Assembly (NCBI GenBank): GCA_014904985.1
Contig: MU129356.1
Location: 3,607-23,607 of the forward strand
Reading direction: 5' to 3'
DNA length: 20,001 nucleotides
Source of the DNA: Hydnum rufescens UP504
Taxonomy: Eukaryota; Basidiomycota; Agaricomycetes; Cantharellales; Hydnaceae
Positions 17,341 to 20,001 of this stretch are shown here, one piece after another. The notes under the pieces are model-generated. The model was given only the letters and a program-made list of their open reading frames with translations. It had not been told where the DNA came from and did no database searches. A program made the translations under genes and the position numbers. How positions within the stretch are numbered: the stretch's first letter is position 1; each line of letters begins with the position of its first letter.

Positions 17341-17386
17341 ACCTCTTAGGTGGTTTGCAGATGCAAGCTCAAACCACCTAAGAGGT
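17341..17386. repeat. Perfect 16-bp inverted repeat (hairpin)
   Basis: ACCTCTTAGGTGGTTT (17341-17356) and its exact complement (17371-17386) around a 14-nt loop. It sits at the right edge of the TAGACA block and the left edge of the C-rich minisatellite, so it may be a terminal repeat pair brought together or an element end. Confidence 0.85.
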
Positions 17387-17407
17387 ACTATTTTGAGGGT
17401 GCATTAG

Positions 17408-17660
17408 GTGCTGGCCTCTTGCTATGGCCTTGCCCCTTGCCATGGCCAGGCCTCTCACTATGGGCTTGCCTCCTGCTACAGCCTTGCCCCTTGCCAGGGC
17501 CTGTCTCTGGCCATGGCCTTCCTTGCCTTGCCCTTCCCTGTGCCTTGTCCTTCCCTGTGGCCTTGTCCTTCCCTGTGGCCTTGCCCTTCCCTGTGGCCTT
17601 GCCCTTCCCTGTGGCCTTACCCCTCCCTGTGGCCTTACCCCTCCCTGTGGCCTAGTCCTC
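17408..17660. repeat. 18-bp minisatellite
   Basis: Regular units CCTTGCCCTTCCCTGTGG from about 17525 to 17655 (about seven), with degenerate CCTTGCCCCTTGCCATGG precursors from 17420. Since 18 is a multiple of three it stays open on both strands (LPFPVA on plus, RPQGRA on minus). I take these as by-products. Confidence 0.85.
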
Positions 17661-17705
17661 CCTAAGGCCTCACCTGGCCCAGCCCTCCTCTGCATATAGG
17701 CTGTG

Positions 17706-18256
17706 TGTCAGGGCCATGCTGTGATGAGGGCACCAAACAAATGTAAACACAAATAATTCCGGCTAAGTCTGCAAGAATCCGGGCAAGAATGAGATAAGGA
17801 GGTTAGGGATGTCAGAGGAGTGGTCCAGCAGCCTGGAAGGGACTAGGCGGAAATGAGCACAGCAGTCCTTAAGCTCGTGGAGTTGACTGGATAATACTTG
17901 GAGCTGTAGTCCAGAGTAACAGTGGAAATCCTGAGAGACCAAAGCTGGGGTCTCTGGACTTCGCTCTCAGACTACTTATACATGATGACTATACTACGGG
18001 GAGTGATCGCTAAACTGTGGGTGGTTACAAGGGGGACAGGAACAGGAACAGGAACAGGAACAGGAACTCGGCCAGGGGCAAACCAGAAGCAATGGGAAAT
18101 GAAAGGGAAATGAAACCAAGATAGGGTTGGATTGGAGTCAAACTGGAATCAAGCCGGAAGCAAAGTGGACTTGGGCAAAGGAACTAAGCGGAGAACTGGA
18201 CTGGAGGTGGGTGGACAAGGACCAGAGTGGACCGGAGTAAGGGACAAACCCTGACA
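17706..18256. mobile_element. Solo LTR with 5-bp target-site duplication
   Basis: Starts TGTCAGGG and ends CCCTGACA (perfect 8-bp terminal inverted repeat), flanked by CTGTG at 17701-17705 and 18257-18261. 551 bp, no coding potential. TG...CA ends plus a 5-bp duplication are diagnostic of an LTR retrotransposon, here reduced to one LTR. It contains CG dinucleotides and looks less decayed than its neighbours, so it is probably recent. Orientation is not evident: no clear TATA box. Confidence 0.88.
18036..18065 (+). repeat. (ACAGGA)5 microsatellite in the solo LTR
   Basis: Five perfect hexamer copies, likely polymorphic between LTR copies. Confidence 0.95.
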
Positions 18257-18290
18257 CTGTGGGACTTCACAGCATGGAAGTACCTAGTCC

Positions 18291-18460
18291 CACCAAAGAC
18301 TTTGCACCCACCCACCCAGTCTTTGGTGTTCTATCCATGACTATCCAATGCCATCAAGCCTGGGGGGCAGCAGTCATCATCAGGAAACCTGTCCATGCTC
18401 CAGAGCAGGGGCTCTGCTTTGGAAGCTCCCAATGCTCGGGAGCACATCAAAGCAGACCCC
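18291..18460. repeat. Two adjacent hairpins next to the solo LTR
   Basis: First: CACCAAAGACT (18291-18301) with AGTCTTTGGTG (18318-18328). Second: GGGGCTCTGCTTTG (18408-18421) with CAAAGCAGACCCC (18448-18460), one bulge, containing an inner stem GCTCCC (18425-18430) with GGGAGC (18438-18443). No ORF worth keeping. Function unknown; it may be a fragment of a small foldback element. Confidence 0.6.
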
Positions 18461-18602
18461 AATGATCCATCATCCCCTTTGACTGCTTTGACAGGTTTGA
18501 TGAGCTAATACTTTAGAAAATAAGTGAATGTATTACTAGATCGCCCTTAAGCTGAAGAATCATCTTGTCTAATCATTGGCATAGTAAAGACAATGAGATC
18601 TA

Positions 18603-19860
18603 ATGTAAATGTTCATAATCCAAATGGCTGGAGAATGGGTTAAGATAAAATTTCTCAATCAATTGATAGCATGACTCAGAAGTGATATGTGTATCACACT
18701 CTCCTTCAATGACCAGGAAAAGTGGACAACCAAATTTGATCAGCTCCAGTTTCACAATGCCGCTTGCTTGTCTGCCACCTGCCCAATACTCCTTCTTGAC
18801 TTGTTGGAGTCTTGAAAATTGGTCTAGCAATGAGATCAGACTAAACCATAATACATAAGCATAGAGAGTAGGATCATCACTTCTATCACCTCAAAAGACA
18901 AGCCGCAACTCAGCAACTCAATACTCTATAGAAGTCAATTGGAATTAGCATTGTTGACCTTGAGAACTTGAAAGTAAAGCCTTCATACTTTTTAAACCAT
19001 TTTGGCCCTGCTCAACTTCAATCAAGACTGGATCAAAGATAGAAGGTAGACCATCTCGGCAAGGTTTACAGTGGATTATCACATCTTCCATATCATAGAA
19101 CTCATTAGGAGGGGGGATAGTGAGGTGGAATGACATCCATATATCAAGGGACATAAATGTGGAAGGTGGAATGGTGTCTGGATAGTTGTACTGGGGCCCC
19201 TGACTTGAGCCATTGTCACCGTATGTAGAGCACAAGATTGATGGAGTGAAATCTGGGATCTCATAAGTCATAATGATGTTGTCCAATGGAACAGTGGCTT
19301 TGTGTGGGCATTTCACGAGTCGTATGTGACATAGGTTGTGACCGAAAATCATCGATTGTCAATCTGTGTCATCCAATGGCACATCCAAGTTGTCTTCCAT
19401 AATCAGATTCCTCCATCCCAAATAGTTTCAGAACAGGATGAGACTTTCAAGTCAAATCAAGTAGCAGATTATTTGCTCATCATATTCTTTGCGATTAGTT
19501 GCTTTGTATGCTGCCTTACACATAAGAAGATGTAAAGTTTCACCAGTCTTGGTGCAGTAGTTGTCCATAGTACCAAGATCAATGATATTTGGCAACCAAT
19601 GATGCAAGGCATGAAGCTTGGGTATGTTCATATGATTTTGGTGATGTGTACCATTTGTGATAAATACACCCTTGTTGTCATGGAAAGTGGTGAGAGCGAC
19701 TTGTAATTCTTGAAGGCTGAGGTTGGAGTGGAGGGGAAATTGAGCAATATAGATAAAGTCAAGAAGAGCTTGAATTGCTTTGATAATGCCAGGTTGAGCA
19801 CCATCTGCCCCAGTAATTACTGGGAGTGTTATGAGTCGTACTTGTAACCTTGCTTACATA
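18603..19860 (-). pseudogene. Plavaka-type transposase, C-terminal fragment B
   Basis: One minus-strand frame of about 410 codons broken mainly by TGA. Order from 19840: LPVITGADGAQPGIIKAIQA, LLDFIYIAQFP, FHDNKGVFITNG, NIPKLHALHHWLPNIIDLGT, MDNYCTKTGETLHLL, AAYKATNRKEY, CPHKATVPLDNI, LDIWMSFHL, PPPNEF, IHCKP, FDPVLIEVEQG, and finally EKFYLNPFSSHLDYEHLH ending at 18603. The series 'HDNK-x-x-F', 'N-I-P-K-L-H', 'G-T-x-D-N-Y', 'A-Y-x-A-T-N-R-K' and the F-Y-L-N-x-F tail is characteristic, in my recall, of Plavaka (CACTA-related) fungal transposases. TGA codons within LIRLES/LFRNYL-like places fit CGA decay. The N-terminal catalytic part is missing; a TAA lies near 19856. Confidence 0.8.
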
Positions 19861-20001
19861 CACAGAATAATGAAGCCAATCACACCATCATGTGACCTTC
19901 CCCTCACTGCCATTGTGCCTTCCTCTTTCAGCACTTCCTATTATATACATCCCTCCTTTATTCAACATCCCTTTATTCATAAACCCTTTTGATCTCTAGA
20001 A
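19861..20001. other. Window edge, TATA-containing flank
   Basis: Two CCTTTATTCA words and TATATA (about 19944) lie here. Read on minus it gives GTATATAATAGG and could be an LTR or promoter piece. It is not assignable from this much sequence. Confidence 0.3.

Noticed and set aside
17350..17699. Proline-rich frames such as repeated LPFPVA
   Set aside because: Produced by the 18-bp minisatellite in every frame.
19809..19824. 16-bp palindrome CCCAGTAATTACTGGG
   Set aside because: Falls within the transposase reading frame (LPVITG); likely coincidence.

Overview
The window looks like transposon-rich DNA from a filamentous fungus, most likely an Agaricomycete basidiomycete. The grounds are the mix of element families (a chromodomain Ty3/gypsy pol, a KDZ-type transposase tail, a Ty1/copia gag with LTR, two Plavaka-type transposase tails), short 50-110 nt introns with CTAAC/CTAAT branch sites, and decay in which most in-frame stops are TGA at sites where the family normally has CGA. 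I see no intact host housekeeping gene. Species is not determined.

Layout. 160-700 is a 21-bp minisatellite. 820-5997 is one decayed chromovirus pol: a protease-to-RT linker (820-1290), an inserted LTR-like block (about 1291-2400), then RT, RNase H, integrase and chromodomain read in a single frame to 5997. 5998-7360 is a decayed reading frame I do not recognise. 7555-8447 is the C-terminal part of a KDZ transposase with a 50-nt intron. A SINE-like tRNA-derived segment lies near 8645-8830.

8969-12620 is the most unusual part. A nearly perfect palindrome of about 650 bp (axis between 9916 and 9917) sits between two divergent series of spliced-looking units: two introns on the minus strand to the left and five on the plus strand to the right. 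Every intron carries one hairpin (A: arms like AGAGCAG/CTGCTCT). Every exon carries a second hairpin (B: arms like CACACC/GGTGTG) ending 5-12 nt upstream of the 5' splice site. Both hairpins vary in sequence while keeping pairing. A solo-LTR-like insertion (10266-11158) breaks the right arm.

12990-14434 is a minus-strand copia gag fragment with its LTR. 14482-15181 and 18603-19860 are minus-strand Plavaka tails. Between them lie an old tandem repeat (15940-16425), a TAGACA-rich block (16735-17330), an 18-bp minisatellite (17525-17655) and a clean solo LTR with 5-bp target duplication (17706-18256).

No operon logic applies. The segments are linked by nested insertion and shared decay. The divergent two-hairpin array is the candidate for an undescribed system; whether it is a transcribed gene family, an introner-like element or a foldback element cannot be settled from sequence alone.
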